From Acinetobacter bereziniae LMG 1003 = CIP 70.12 (GTDB lineage: Bacteria > Pseudomonadota > Gammaproteobacteria > Pseudomonadales > Moraxellaceae): DNA of 64,000 nt. Of the stretch, positions 9,564 to 19,330 are shown one piece after another. The position numbers and the translations under genes were made by a program. The notes beneath the pieces are model-generated. The model saw nothing but the letters and a program-made list of their open reading frames with translations. It had not been told where the DNA came from and made no database searches. Each line of letters opens with the position of its first letter. Within the stretch, counting starts at the first letter, position 1. The stretch spans positions 2,061,679-2,125,678 of the forward strand of contig NZ_KB849756.1 of NCBI RefSeq assembly GCF_000368925.1, written 5' to 3'.

Positions 9564-10208
9564 TCAGCTTTCATCTTTAGAGGAGGCTGATTGTCCATCA
9601 TCATCTTTATAAATAAATTTCGGCATTTCTAAACCAAAATAAATAGCAATACAGCGTAGCGCAAAACCAAACACCAATGTCGAAATTACAGTGATTTCTA
9701 GAGATAAGCCAAAGTCTATACAGAACCAGTAGAAAATAACAGCAACAAAGGAAATTGATGCATACAACTCTCGACGGAATACCAACGGAACATCATTACA
9801 CAAAATGTCTCGTAAAATACCGCCTGACACACCTGTCAAAACACCAGCTACTGCTGAAACAACAAAACCATGCCCCATCTGTAACGCAATCTGACAACCA
9901 ATAATGGTAAAACCAATTAAACCCAAGGCATCTAACAATAAGAAAATGGAGTGCAAATGCTTCATCCATTTAGCGATGAGAATTGTGACAAAAGCCGCAC
10001 AGCATGTCAGTACAAGATATTCAGGATGTTTCACCCAAGTGAGCGGATAATGTCCCAACAAGACATCACGGACCGAACCACCGCCGAGTGCGGTTACACA
10101 GGCAATCAACACTACACCAAACCAGTCCATACTACGTCGTCCTGCTGACAACGCTCCCGTCATGGCTTCTGCTGTAATTGCAATAATATAAATAATGGTC
10201 AGTAACAT
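9564..10208 (-). CDS. Trimeric intracellular cation channel / YicG-type (UPF0126) membrane protein
   Basis: 214 residues, about seven helices made of two similar halves. Each half carries the hallmark: ALGGGSVRDVLLG near residue 40 and GVSGGILRDIL near residue 125. Members are inner-membrane proteins of the TRIC superfamily; E. coli YicG has been linked to glycine uptake. The C-terminal tail is short and acidic (DDDGQSASSKDES). Family assignment is firm, substrate is not. Confidence 0.88.
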   Translation of the reverse strand: MLLTIIYIIAITAEAMTGALSAGRRSMDWFGVVLIACVTALGGGSVRDVLLGHYPLTWVKHPEYLVLTCCAAFVTILIAKWMKHLHSIFLLLDALGLIGFTIIGCQIALQMGHGFVVSAVAGVLTGVSGGILRDILCNDVPLVFRRELYASISFVAVIFYWFCIDFGLSLEITVISTLVFGFALRCIAIYFGLEMPKFIYKDDDGQSASSKDES

Positions 10209-10269
10209 TGCCCTTCATCCACTGATGGGTAAAAGATGCGCGCTATTTTAAGTCAAAACGAGCTAAAAG

Positions 10270-10737
10270 CTACAAGAATTGCGCACAACATTGCTTAAAT
10301 TTTTTTGTTGATCCACAAATACAAGGCTGTTTCATTGTAACTTGCTGATCTGTGGTTGGATCTAAAAAATACCACTGACCTACATGATAGACAAAATGTG
10401 AAACTTCATGATGAATCTGCGTTTGCTGACCATCATGAAAATGTGCTTTAAACTCAACCTGAGCATGATTTTTATCCAGCTTTTCTTTGGCTTGAACTAC
10501 CTCTAATTTGAGCCACTGATTAGACTTACTCCATGCTGCAATCGCCTGTACATCCAATGCTTGCTGCTGCCCCAATGCAGTGGTTGCCACAATATATGCA
10601 ATCTCTTGTTTGGCAAATGCGCTATAGCGAGATTTCATTAATTGCTCAGCTGTCTGGGCTTTTTTTTGCCCCAAATGTAGTGGCTGACAACATTGACTAT
10701 ATTGCGCCGAACCACAGGGACAGGATAGATTGGACAT
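10270..10737 (-). CDS. YchJ-family (UPF0225) SEC-C motif protein
   Basis: 155 residues with metal-binding SEC-C motifs at both ends: CPCGSAQYSQCC at about 6-17 and CICGSTKKFKQCC at about 139-151. The domain between has a cystatin/NTF2-like fold in the family. SEC-C motifs bind zinc, and in SecA they contact SecB and ribosomes; the role of YchJ itself is unknown. It is probably read with the upstream minus-strand region alone; the gap to the YicG-like gene is 61 bases, so the two could be co-transcribed. Confidence 0.9.
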   Translation of the reverse strand: MSNLSCPCGSAQYSQCCQPLHLGQKKAQTAEQLMKSRYSAFAKQEIAYIVATTALGQQQALDVQAIAAWSKSNQWLKLEVVQAKEKLDKNHAQVEFKAHFHDGQQTQIHHEVSHFVYHVGQWYFLDPTTDQQVTMKQPCICGSTKKFKQCCAQFL

Positions 10738-11064
10738 AGAAAACTCAAAATCTGAATAGGCTTAAATGATAATGCAACCCTACTTAAAATCGAAACTTTT
10801 CTCAAAAATATAGCGTTATAAAAACAGCTGATTTAAATGATGCAAGTTTTCAAGAATATTCAAGCCATATCACCAGATTATTCATATAAGTCATTTACTT
10901 TGAATGATTTATTCCAACTCGACTTTAAACCTTTTATACAAATTTTTAGTGACTGTTTAATGCTTTATCTGTTTTGTCCTTTTATAAACCGTGGAATATC
11001 TCTCTATCCTAAAGCAACATGAATGTCGCCATTGGCTACGCTACAGCTTATACCGATCATCTGA
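10738..11064. other. Intergenic region without a recognised gene
   Basis: 327 AT-rich bases. A short plus-strand frame from ATG 10837 (61 codons) has no ribosome binding site and an unremarkable composition, so I do not call it. The promoter of the YchJ-like gene must lie at the left edge. Confidence 0.5.
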
Positions 11065-11102
11065 ACAAAAAAACAAGCCAGTTTTTCAACTGGCTTGTTT
11101 TC
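11065..11102 (-). terminator. Intrinsic terminator of the YoaE-like gene
   Basis: Stem ACAAGCCAGTT/AACTGGCTTGT with loop TTTC; on the minus strand it is followed by seven Ts. It stands 27 bases after the stop codon. Confidence 0.85.
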
Positions 11103-11128
11103 AATATCCTTGCTTTCAATATTAAGGT

Positions 11129-12709
11129 TTATTCTGAGTCTTTAGATGGCGACAATGCCACAATATGAACTTTTTCAATCTTATGCCCATCCATCGTGAC
11201 CACTTCAAACTCATAACCATCTGCTTGTAACTTCTGACCATTTTCAGGTAAGCGACCAAGATGGAACAAGATATAACCCGAAAGTGTTGAATATTGCTCT
11301 GACTCATCTACCAAATCTCGACCTAACAGCAATGAAACATGGCGAATATCGGTTGAACCTTCCAACATCAATGAACCATCTTCCAAGCTTTCAGCAGCAG
11401 CCTCCAACTCATCTTCATCAGGGAATTCACCTGCAATCGCCTCAAGTACATCAATAGGCGTGGCAATCCCCTCGATTGAACCATATTCATTGAGGACAAT
11501 CGCCATTTGCAAAGGTGCTTGACGTAGTTGCTCCATCACCATCAACACTTGTGCATTTTCATGAACAATGACAGGTTCACGTAAGTGTTTGTCAAAATTC
11601 AAAATACCCGTTTCAATATAATCATTGAGCACTTTATGCGTGAGCACAATACCTGCGATATTGTCTAATTCACCATGCGCTAAGATCAGTCTTGAGTGAG
11701 ACATTGCCATTAAATTTTCTTTGATGGTGGCTTCGTCTTCATCCAAGTCCAACCATTCTAATTCTGGTCGTGGCGTCATGACTGATTTCACTGGGCGCTC
11801 AGATAAACCCAATACACCTTGTACCATGACACTATGGTATGCCCCATTTTCATCATCAAAGATTTCATCTGCTAAAGCTTGTGTTGCAATCACATCATCG
11901 GCTTTACCATTTTGACTTTCTGCATTTTTGCCCCCTAACATTTTCAACACTGCTGAAGCCGTACGGAAACGCAAATCTGTGGTTGTGACCATCTTTTCTT
12001 GATTCTTACGCATGGTTTGGTTCATGAACTCAATCAATACCGAGAAACCAATGGCAGCATATAAATAACCTTTCGGAATATGGTATCCAAAGCCCTCAAC
12101 AATCAATGAAAAACCAATCATCATCAAGAAGCCTAGACATAAAATCACGACAGTCGGATGTTTGTTGACAAAGTCCATCAAAGGTTTAGATGCCCACAGC
12201 ATAATCCCGACGGCGATCACCACAGCAATCATCATCACTGAAAGCTCTTTCACCATACCTACCGCAGTAATCACACTGTCTAGGGAGAATACAGCATCAA
12301 GAATGACAATCTGAACAATCACCATCCAAAAAGCCGCATGGACTGGATTTTCTTCTTTTAAATCCTGTCCACCTTCAAGGCGTTCATGGAGTTCCATTGT
12401 GCCTTTAAAAAGCAGGAATACCCCACCAAACAACAGGATAAGGTCACGACCAGAGAAAGGATGGTCGAAAATATGGAATAAAGGTGCGGTGAGCGTAACC
12501 ACCCAAGCAATGGATGCCAGTAAAACCATGCGCATACACAGCGCAAGCAACAAGCCTAAAATCCGTGCTTTATTGCGTTGCTCTGGAGGAAGCTTTTCTG
12601 CCAAAATTGCAATAAAAACAAGGTTATCAATACCTAGAACTATTTCCAAAACAACCAAAGTCGCCAGACCAACCCACGCCGAAGGATCGGACATCCATTC
12701 AAGTATCAT
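11129..12709 (-). CDS. TerC-family membrane protein with CBS pair and CorC/HlyC domain (YoaE-like)
   Basis: 526 residues from ATG 12709, chosen because GGAG stands 9 bases upstream; the frame is open for nine more codons without a better site. The order is a TerC membrane domain of seven helices (about 1-235) with the acidic motif EIVLGIDNLVF and LDAVFSLDSV, two CBS domains (about 300-420), and a transporter-associated CorC/HlyC domain (about 435-520). TerC proteins have recently been tied to metal (manganese, calcium) export linked to secretion; the CBS/CorC part is regulatory. It is a single gene. Confidence 0.9.
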   Translation of the reverse strand: MILEWMSDPSAWVGLATLVVLEIVLGIDNLVFIAILAEKLPPEQRNKARILGLLLALCMRMVLLASIAWVVTLTAPLFHIFDHPFSGRDLILLFGGVFLLFKGTMELHERLEGGQDLKEENPVHAAFWMVIVQIVILDAVFSLDSVITAVGMVKELSVMMIAVVIAVGIMLWASKPLMDFVNKHPTVVILCLGFLMMIGFSLIVEGFGYHIPKGYLYAAIGFSVLIEFMNQTMRKNQEKMVTTTDLRFRTASAVLKMLGGKNAESQNGKADDVIATQALADEIFDDENGAYHSVMVQGVLGLSERPVKSVMTPRPELEWLDLDEDEATIKENLMAMSHSRLILAHGELDNIAGIVLTHKVLNDYIETGILNFDKHLREPVIVHENAQVLMVMEQLRQAPLQMAIVLNEYGSIEGIATPIDVLEAIAGEFPDEDELEAAAESLEDGSLMLEGSTDIRHVSLLLGRDLVDESEQYSTLSGYILFHLGRLPENGQKLQADGYEFEVVTMDGHKIEKVHIVALSPSKDSE

Positions 12710-13146
12710 TGATCTTGCTCCATTGCAGTTGCGCAATTGATATTTTCAGCATTTGAGAACTGTAAATTTCGAAACAGAGAAGAAAACTTTAGTTTATTTT
12801 GAAATATTTTTTTGTCTAAAGATTGTGCATTTTCGGAGCGACTACAACCACTACCCATGATGATTCATTTGTTGATAAACAGGCTTTAATTATAGGCAGT
12901 TTTGATAAAAATTTCATCTTATTTGTATGGGATTTTATTTGCTTAGCGCATAAATCGTAACTCACTATATTGTCGTAACGGCGGAGATCGCTCATTTTCA
13001 TGATTTGCTCACTCTCACCTCAATAGCAACCCTTTAACGATACAAATCATTGCAAAAGTGCCTATAACGCAACATGTTTTTGTCATATTTCTTGCTTAAG
13101 GTAGTCGAAATACATAAGAACATGATAAGTTAAGGTGAAAAAATAA
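12710..13146. other. Divergent promoter region, no gene recognised
   Basis: 437 bases between two divergent genes. Both promoters must lie here. I find no frame with a ribosome binding site, and no RNA gene or terminator. The sequence next to 13147 has AGGTG about 10 bases before the ATG. Confidence 0.5.
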
Positions 13147-13782
13147 ATGATGAATAGTGTATTGCCTGTAATGATAAATGAATCGTTAGAATTAGATCAG
13201 CAAACTCCTAAAGCAACTCAATGTTTAATTGCACTGTATTGTGGCTCCCGACCTGGAAATAATCCGACTTATAGAGAAAAAGCAATTCAATTGGCTCAAG
13301 GCATAGCCGAACATGGTTTTGGCATTGTCTATGGTGGTGCCAGTATCGGTTTGATGGGACAAGTTGCAGATACCGTGACTGAACATGGTGGTGATGTTGT
13401 AGGCGTGATCCCTGAATTTATGCTGGATTATGAAATTGCACATAATCAACTGACTGAACTACACATCGTACAAAGTATGCATGAACGAAAAGCCATGATG
13501 GCAGATCGTGCCAGTGCCTTTGTTGCTCTTCCAGGTGGTTTTGGAACCTTTGAAGAAATCTTAGAAGTCGCCACATGGGGACAACTCAATCAACATCAAA
13601 AACCCATGATGTTATATAACGTGAATGGATTTTATGACCATTTGATTGCCCAGTTAGATCATGCTGTTGTTGAAGGCTTTTTACCACCACAACATCGTGC
13701 CAAACTGATTGTGTGTAACCATGCTGATCAAATCTATAATGCAATTAAAAACTTAGAAGCGCCTAAACAATTCGTCGTCTAA
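13147..13782 (+). CDS. LOG-family protein (cytokinin riboside 5'-monophosphate phosphoribohydrolase type)
   Basis: 211 residues with a Rossmann-like core. The family motif PGGFGTFEE (about residue 127) holds the catalytic glutamate; GGASIGLMG lies near 60. LOG proteins cleave nucleoside monophosphates to base and ribose 5-phosphate; in bacteria they act in purine salvage or nucleotide-pool cleaning, and the plant hormone role does not apply by default. AGGTG precedes the ATG. A weak hairpin lies at 13809-13840, after the stop. Confidence 0.9.
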   Translation: MMNSVLPVMINESLELDQQTPKATQCLIALYCGSRPGNNPTYREKAIQLAQGIAEHGFGIVYGGASIGLMGQVADTVTEHGGDVVGVIPEFMLDYEIAHNQLTELHIVQSMHERKAMMADRASAFVALPGGFGTFEEILEVATWGQLNQHQKPMMLYNVNGFYDHLIAQLDHAVVEGFLPPQHRAKLIVCNHADQIYNAIKNLEAPKQFVV

Positions 13783-13939
13783 GCTTTATATCGTCAATCG
13801 ATGGAATGAATAAGATGAATTTTCAAAAACTCATCTTATTCAGTCTGATAGGGTTCAACTTTTGATCAATCTATTCAAATTAGATCAATAACATTGAATA
13901 CAGATGCAATTACTTCAAAGCAGGACTAAAACGACTATA

Positions 13940-14299
13940 TCATTGGTGGAATATTTGCCATCCATAAATTAAACCTGCAGCAGCTACAATCCAACACAAT
14001 GTCGCAACGCCAAAACAAGACCACATTGAAAGTTTTGTTGCCAATAAATAAACCACCAACAAATAAATAAAATAAGGAACGAGTGACCATATTCCGAATA
14101 AAGCGGTTTGTTTTAACGCTTCGGCACCTTTTTCTTGAGCTACGATTACATGTGCGATCAGTGCAAAGGTGGGAAACAGTGGAACCAAGCCCGCAATATA
14201 AAATGTCTTACTTTTTGAAAGAATTGAAATCAGTAAAACTACTGCTGCACCGATACTGCATTTCAAAAATAAAGACAACATTGAATACCACTCAAACAA
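13940..14299 (-). CDS. glpM: GlpM-family membrane protein
   Basis: 119 residues with four membrane helices. Segments KTFYIAGLVPLFPTFALIAH and the later WSLVPYFIYL match E. coli GlpM closely from memory. GlpM is a small inner-membrane protein; it was named from a Pseudomonas mutant affected in alginate production and glycerol metabolism, and its biochemical role is not known. ATG 14281 (residue 7) is an alternative start. No glp genes are nearby. Confidence 0.85.
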   Translation of the reverse strand: MFEWYSMLSLFLKCSIGAAVVLLISILSKSKTFYIAGLVPLFPTFALIAHVIVAQEKGAEALKQTALFGIWSLVPYFIYLLVVYLLATKLSMWSCFGVATLCWIVAAAGLIYGWQIFHQ

Positions 14300-14390
14300 A
14301 CATCAGATCTGAGCAAGAGTTTACGCCAACATTATCCTTTTGAAATCTAAAAAATCAGCTTATTTCATCCAAAATCAACACAATGTTGAA

Positions 14391-15158
14391 TTAGAATGCA
14401 CGTTTCAATTTGCCACGATGAATAAAGGCAAAAAAAGCCATTGCCGCTAACGCACCGAGGAAAAAGATGAATTTAATTTCACTTCGGCTTAAATGGTATT
14501 CAGATTTGTTGGTCTCTGTTTGGCTAAAATCTGCTTTTATAGGTGGGATACTTGTCGTCAGATAAGAGTGTTTGATATTTTTAAAGTTTAATTCAGTCAG
14601 CGCAGCTGGTTTTTCACCTTTGCCTACTAAAACATAGGCAGCAACAACATCAAAATCCACTGCATTTTGAATGCCAAATTTAACCTTTATCGGTTCATAA
14701 GTATTGTATTCTGGAATCCAATCATTCAGCTGACTGTAGATACGAATGGTGTCGGTCTTTTCTAATTTGGGGTCTTGAATAAGTTGAACAGCGTTTTCAT
14801 CCAACAAAGCGGTTAACGCTTTAAATTGATGAAATGAATACTGATTGGTTTGTGTAAGTTGCTCTGCAATCAAGGTTTGCTGCGTGGAATGTTCGCTTGG
14901 CTTCGCTTTATTTAATAAGCCTTGATTTTCAAGTATAAAATCTGCTTTTGACGTCAATCCAGGGAAGTTTTGACGTCCGACTAAATATACAGCTGTCCAA
15001 ATCTGATCGCCAGGTTGAACATGTTCTAATTCCACTTCATACAATTGATTTGGTTTAAGCTGTAAAACTTGGTCAAACAGGACTGGCGTAGCATCTTCTG
15101 CAAAAACATTGCACGAAAATACCAAACAAAGAACACATATAAGTTTGTGTATATTCAT
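14391..15158 (-). CDS. Hypothetical exported protein with a C-terminal membrane anchor
   Basis: 255 residues from ATG 15158, picked because AGGGG lies upstream; nine more codons are open but lack a site. It has a signal peptide (about 1-20, cleavage after FA), a periplasmic region, and one C-terminal helix (about 228-246) followed by a basic tail, so it is probably anchored with its bulk in the periplasm. No known domain is recognised. Neighbours on either side run in other units and give no hint. Confidence 0.65.
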   Translation of the reverse strand: MNIHKLICVLCLVFSCNVFAEDATPVLFDQVLQLKPNQLYEVELEHVQPGDQIWTAVYLVGRQNFPGLTSKADFILENQGLLNKAKPSEHSTQQTLIAEQLTQTNQYSFHQFKALTALLDENAVQLIQDPKLEKTDTIRIYSQLNDWIPEYNTYEPIKVKFGIQNAVDFDVVAAYVLVGKGEKPAALTELNFKNIKHSYLTTSIPPIKADFSQTETNKSEYHLSRSEIKFIFFLGALAAMAFFAFIHRGKLKRAF

Positions 15159-15612
15159 TTTTAAGCCCCTGTAAATGCGATACACATCACATATGTTACA
15201 GTAAAAATAATAACCAATCGCAGAATAGTTGTCTTACAATCTGTTTTTCTAGATAAATGGTTTTTCCTCTAATTCAGTAGTCATAACCAAACACTCAAAA
15301 CAAACCAACCCGTTGGGTAAAAAAATACAGACTCAACTTTTGATATATGAAACTGGTTATTTCATAAGCATTTCATTTTAAATAAATTATATTGTCATAT
15401 TGAACGTATAAAAATTAGACCAATAAAATAAATCACAATCAGTCTAATGCTATGAATCTTATTATTTTATGTAAAACATTGATTGTGGTAGCTTTTAAAA
15501 AATGGTCAGTTAGATGACACAATTTGTCGCTTAAAAACTATTTTTTACAGCTTGAACAAAATTAAATCGCTATCATATAGCACTTTAATTCGCATAATTT
15601 CGAGAAAGTTTT
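15159..15612. other. Upstream region of uvrA
   Basis: 454 bases, very AT-rich. It must carry the uvrA promoter. I find no E. coli-type LexA box (CTGT-N8-ACAG), in line with the lack of a LexA regulon in Acinetobacter. A small hairpin CCAACCCGTTGG is at about 15306-15317. No gene is seen. Confidence 0.5.
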
Positions 15613-18444
15613 ATGAGTCAAAGTCATATCCGTATTCGAGGCGCACGTACCCATAATTTAAAAAATGTGTCACTCGATATTCCACGTGACAAGTTTGTGG
15701 TGATCACGGGACTTTCAGGCTCAGGAAAATCATCACTGGCTTTTGATACTTTATATGCTGAAGGTCAACGTCGTTATGTTGAATCCCTCTCTGCCTATGC
15801 ACGTCAATTCCTCTCACAAATGGAAAAACCAGAAGTCGACTCAATTGAAGGTTTAAGCCCTGCGATTGCCATCGAACAAAAGTCGACCAGCCATAACCCT
15901 CGTTCAACAGTCGGAACCATCACTGAGATTTATGACTATCTACGTCTACTCTATGCACGTGTAGGTACACCCTATTGCCCTGAACATGACTTACCCATGG
16001 TTGCACAAACTGTTTCTGAAATGGTAGATGCAGTTAAAGCTCTAGAAGAAGGTACAGCGTTAATGCTACTTGCACCTGTGGTTCGTGAGCGTAAAGGTGA
16101 ATACACCAATCTGTTTGAACAATTACAAAGTCAAGGTTTTGTCCGTGCGCGTGTTGATGGTGAAGTGATTGATATCGATACTCCGCCAGAGCTGGATAAA
16201 AAGAAAAAACATACCATCGAAGTGGTTGTTGATCGCTTTAAAGTACGTGACGATTTAGGGAACCGTATTGCAGAAAGCTTTGAAACAGCACTACGTCTAG
16301 GTGGTGATATTGCAGTTCTATCGTGGATGAGCGGTGAGCAGCCTGATCGTGTGTTTTCTGCAAAGCACTCATGCCCTGAATGTGATCGTGCAGTAGCCGA
16401 ACTTGAACCCCGTCTGTTTTCGTTCAACAATCCTTTCGGTGCCTGCCCTGTCTGTGATGGTTTGGGTACGCGAAGCCACTTTAGCGCTGAAAAATTAATC
16501 CCTAGCCCTGATGTATCTATTAGCCAAGGGGCGATACGTGGTTGGGACAGACAACGCCCTTACTACTACAGCATGATTCAAAAAGTTGCAGATCATTTCG
16601 GTTTTTCATTAGATACACCATGGAATGAGCTGGATGCAGAAACCAAAAAGAAATTTCTGTATGGAACAGGCAAGGAAAAAGTTGATTTAAGCTATATCGA
16701 TGAACGTGGTCGTAAGCACAATCGAGTACAACCTTTCGAAGGTATTTTGCCCCATTTAGAACGCCGCTATCGTGAAACTGAATCGAATTATGTTCGCGAT
16801 GATTTGGCACAATATTTATCAAATGCCGCTTGTGATGCTTGTGGTGGCTCACGCTTAAATGAAATTTCCCGTCATGTTCGGGTAAAAGATAAAACCATTG
16901 CTCAAATAACTAAAATGTCGATTGGTGATGCTGAAAGCTACTATCAAGATTTAAATCTTGAAGGTGCCAAAGGTGAAATTGCCGATAAGATTTTTAAAGA
17001 AATTCGTGAGCGTTTGCATTTCCTTGTTTCCGTTGGTTTAAATTATTTAAGCCTTTCACGTTCGGCTGAAACCCTTTCAGGAGGTGAAGCACAGCGTATT
17101 CGCCTTGCTTCGCAAATCGGTGCAGGCTTAATGGGCGTGATGTATGTTTTAGATGAACCATCTATCGGTTTACATCAACGTGATAATGACCGTTTACTTG
17201 AAACATTGGTACGATTGCGTGATCTTGGCAATACGGTATTGGTGGTTGAACATGATGAAGATGCCATTCGTGCCGCTGACCATATTATTGATATTGGTCC
17301 TGGCGCTGGTATCCATGGCGGCCATGTCATTGCAGAAGGTACTTATGAAGAATTGGCAAGCAATGAAGATTCTTTAACTGGTAAATACTTATCTGGAAAA
17401 TTAAAAATCGCAGTGCCTAAACAGCGTGTAACACCGCCAAAACCTGATGAGCAAATTAAACTGATGGGCGCAGCAGGTCATAACCTTAAAAATGTTGATC
17501 TGAGCATACCTTTGGGTGTGATGACCTGTGTGACAGGGGTTTCTGGTTCAGGAAAATCAACACTGATCAACCGTACGCTATTGCCTTTGGCTGCAACTCA
17601 ACTCAATGGTGCAACCACCTTAACGGCGGAAAAGTTCGACTCGATTGATGGCTTGCAATTCCTTGATAAAGTGGTCGATATTGACCAAAGCCCGATTGGA
17701 CGTACACCACGCTCCAATCCTGCAACCTATACAGGTTTATTCACCCCGATTCGTGAATTATTTGCTCAAACACCTGAAGCGAAAGCACGTGGTTATGCCG
17801 CAGGTCGTTTCTCTTTCAACGTCAAAGGTGGTCGTTGCGAAGCCTGTGAAGGTGATGGCATGATCAAAGTGGCGATGCATTTCTTGCCTGATATGTACGT
17901 GCCTTGTGATGCCTGCCATGGTCAACGTTATAACCGTGAAACTTTGGAAGTCGGCTATAAAGGTAAAAATATTTCTGATGTGTTGGAAATGACGGTTGAA
18001 GATGCCATGCATTTCTTTGATGCAATTCCTGTCATTCACCGTCGATTAGAAACCTTAAACCAAGTGGGTTTAGGCTATATTCGTTTAGGTCAGTCAGCAA
18101 CCACTTTGTCTGGTGGTGAAGCACAACGTGTTAAATTGGCACGTGAATTGGCAAAGAGAGATACAGGCAAAACCTTATATGTCCTTGACGAACCAACGAC
18201 GGGCTTACACTTCCACGATATTGCCAAGCTTTTAGACATCCTGCATGAGCTTCGCAATAAGGGCAATACGATTGTGGTGATTGAGCATAATCTGGATGTG
18301 ATTAAAACTGCGGACTGGGTAATTGACTTAGGTCCTGAAGGTGGTTCAGGTGGTGGTCAAATTATTGCTGAAGGCACACCAGAAGATGTGGTTAAATCGA
18401 AAGTTTCACATACAGCGAAATTCCTAAAACCGTTGTTGAAGTAA
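15613..18444 (+). CDS. uvrA: UvrABC system protein A
   Basis: 943 residues, the standard length. UvrA dimer finds bulky DNA lesions and loads UvrB in nucleotide excision repair. Two ABC ATPase modules are seen: Walker A GLSGSGKSS (about 31-39) and GVSGSGKST (about 640-648), ABC signatures LSGGEAQRIRLA and LSGGEAQRVKLA, and Walker B VLDEPSIGLH and VLDEPTTGLH. Zinc modules with CPECD/CPVCDG and CEACEGDG...CDACHG are complete. GAGAAAG precedes the ATG. It is monocistronic. Confidence 0.98.
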   Translation: MSQSHIRIRGARTHNLKNVSLDIPRDKFVVITGLSGSGKSSLAFDTLYAEGQRRYVESLSAYARQFLSQMEKPEVDSIEGLSPAIAIEQKSTSHNPRSTVGTITEIYDYLRLLYARVGTPYCPEHDLPMVAQTVSEMVDAVKALEEGTALMLLAPVVRERKGEYTNLFEQLQSQGFVRARVDGEVIDIDTPPELDKKKKHTIEVVVDRFKVRDDLGNRIAESFETALRLGGDIAVLSWMSGEQPDRVFSAKHSCPECDRAVAELEPRLFSFNNPFGACPVCDGLGTRSHFSAEKLIPSPDVSISQGAIRGWDRQRPYYYSMIQKVADHFGFSLDTPWNELDAETKKKFLYGTGKEKVDLSYIDERGRKHNRVQPFEGILPHLERRYRETESNYVRDDLAQYLSNAACDACGGSRLNEISRHVRVKDKTIAQITKMSIGDAESYYQDLNLEGAKGEIADKIFKEIRERLHFLVSVGLNYLSLSRSAETLSGGEAQRIRLASQIGAGLMGVMYVLDEPSIGLHQRDNDRLLETLVRLRDLGNTVLVVEHDEDAIRAADHIIDIGPGAGIHGGHVIAEGTYEELASNEDSLTGKYLSGKLKIAVPKQRVTPPKPDEQIKLMGAAGHNLKNVDLSIPLGVMTCVTGVSGSGKSTLINRTLLPLAATQLNGATTLTAEKFDSIDGLQFLDKVVDIDQSPIGRTPRSNPATYTGLFTPIRELFAQTPEAKARGYAAGRFSFNVKGGRCEACEGDGMIKVAMHFLPDMYVPCDACHGQRYNRETLEVGYKGKNISDVLEMTVEDAMHFFDAIPVIHRRLETLNQVGLGYIRLGQSATTLSGGEAQRVKLARELAKRDTGKTLYVLDEPTTGLHFHDIAKLLDILHELRNKGNTIVVIEHNLDVIKTADWVIDLGPEGGSGGGQIIAEGTPEDVVKSKVSHTAKFLKPLLK

Positions 18445-18463
18445 GGCGATTTATTGCATTTCT

Positions 18464-18523
18464 GCCCTCTCTTGTTTTAGAGAGGGCTCACGTCTCTATG
18501 CTCGTCGTTAAAGGGGCATAGAG
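18464..18523. repeat. Two hairpins downstream of uvrA
   Basis: GCCCTCTC/GAGAGGGC (18464-18487) and CTCTATGC/GCATAGAG (18494-18523) follow the uvrA stop. Neither has a T-run, so they may be mRNA 3'-end structures rather than intrinsic terminators. Confidence 0.45.
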
Positions 18524-18739
18524 GACTCTAAGTCTTTATAATTAAAATTAACATATATAACTGATATTTTTTATCCACTTTGATATTTGTCTTTTACCCA
18601 TCTATCCGTCAATTATTAGCTTATATGTCAGGTTTTCTGATCTATATCTTGGCTCATTACTCTGTCTTTTAACTGTAAAAATTTTGCATTTCCAATTTAT
18701 ACAAGGCAAGATCAATCCATAGCACAGGATATTCATCAT

Positions 18740-19315
18740 ATGAAGTTTCTTTACCCATGCTTTTTGATCCCCAGTATTGCTTTACTCAGCGGCTGTATCG
18801 GCAATATGAATCCAGCTGGTGGAAATGGTCGCCCCAACTATCCATATTTCGTCACTACACAACCCATGATCATTAAAAAAATAAATGTACCGGCAGGGAC
18901 TATACTGACCTATGAGAAACAAAGTTTTAAGACAGGCAAACAAAATCAACTCATGAATGAAAATAAACTACAATCCATTTTGATGCCAAGTGGACAAAAC
19001 ATCATATGGGGTGGCGTACCCGTCAGTATGATCGAGAAATTTTTCAATTCACAAATGCGCGGTTATAGTGTTCATGCAGAATTCGAAAAGTTATCACCGA
19101 GTCAAAGCACGAGATTTTCAAAATTATGGAAAAGTTGTAATGACCATCTTGGAATTACAATTAAAAATAATAACGATTGGTCATTTAATCTGAATAATAT
19201 AGCTGATGTAGAAAATTGTAGTGTGCTTTATCAACGCTACTTTAAACATGATACTGAACAACAGCAATTTCTGGATCAGTTATATCGGGAATTAAAAAAA
19301 GTGAATCTCAAATAA
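18740..19315 (+). CDS. Hypothetical lipoprotein
   Basis: 191 residues with a lipoprotein signal: hydrophobic core then LLSGC, so the cysteine near residue 19 is the lipidation site. The mature part begins with a Gly/Asn/Pro-rich stretch (NMNPAGGNGRPNYPYF). Two later cysteines (in WKSCNDH and VENCSV) might form a disulfide. No domain is recognised. It stands alone between uvrA and a convergent diguanylate cyclase gene. Confidence 0.7.
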   Translation: MKFLYPCFLIPSIALLSGCIGNMNPAGGNGRPNYPYFVTTQPMIIKKINVPAGTILTYEKQSFKTGKQNQLMNENKLQSILMPSGQNIIWGGVPVSMIEKFFNSQMRGYSVHAEFEKLSPSQSTRFSKLWKSCNDHLGITIKNNNDWSFNLNNIADVENCSVLYQRYFKHDTEQQQFLDQLYRELKKVNLK

Positions 19316-19330
19316 CCGTGTTTGAATGAA

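Noticed and set aside
10837..11022. 61-codon plus-strand frame
   Set aside because: No ribosome binding site, no recognisable domain, AT-rich intergenic DNA.
15159..15612. LexA (SOS) box before uvrA
   Set aside because: No CTGT-N8-ACAG palindrome is found, as expected for Acinetobacter.
18464..18523. Hairpins after uvrA as intrinsic terminators
   Set aside because: No T-run follows either stem; they are listed only as repeats.
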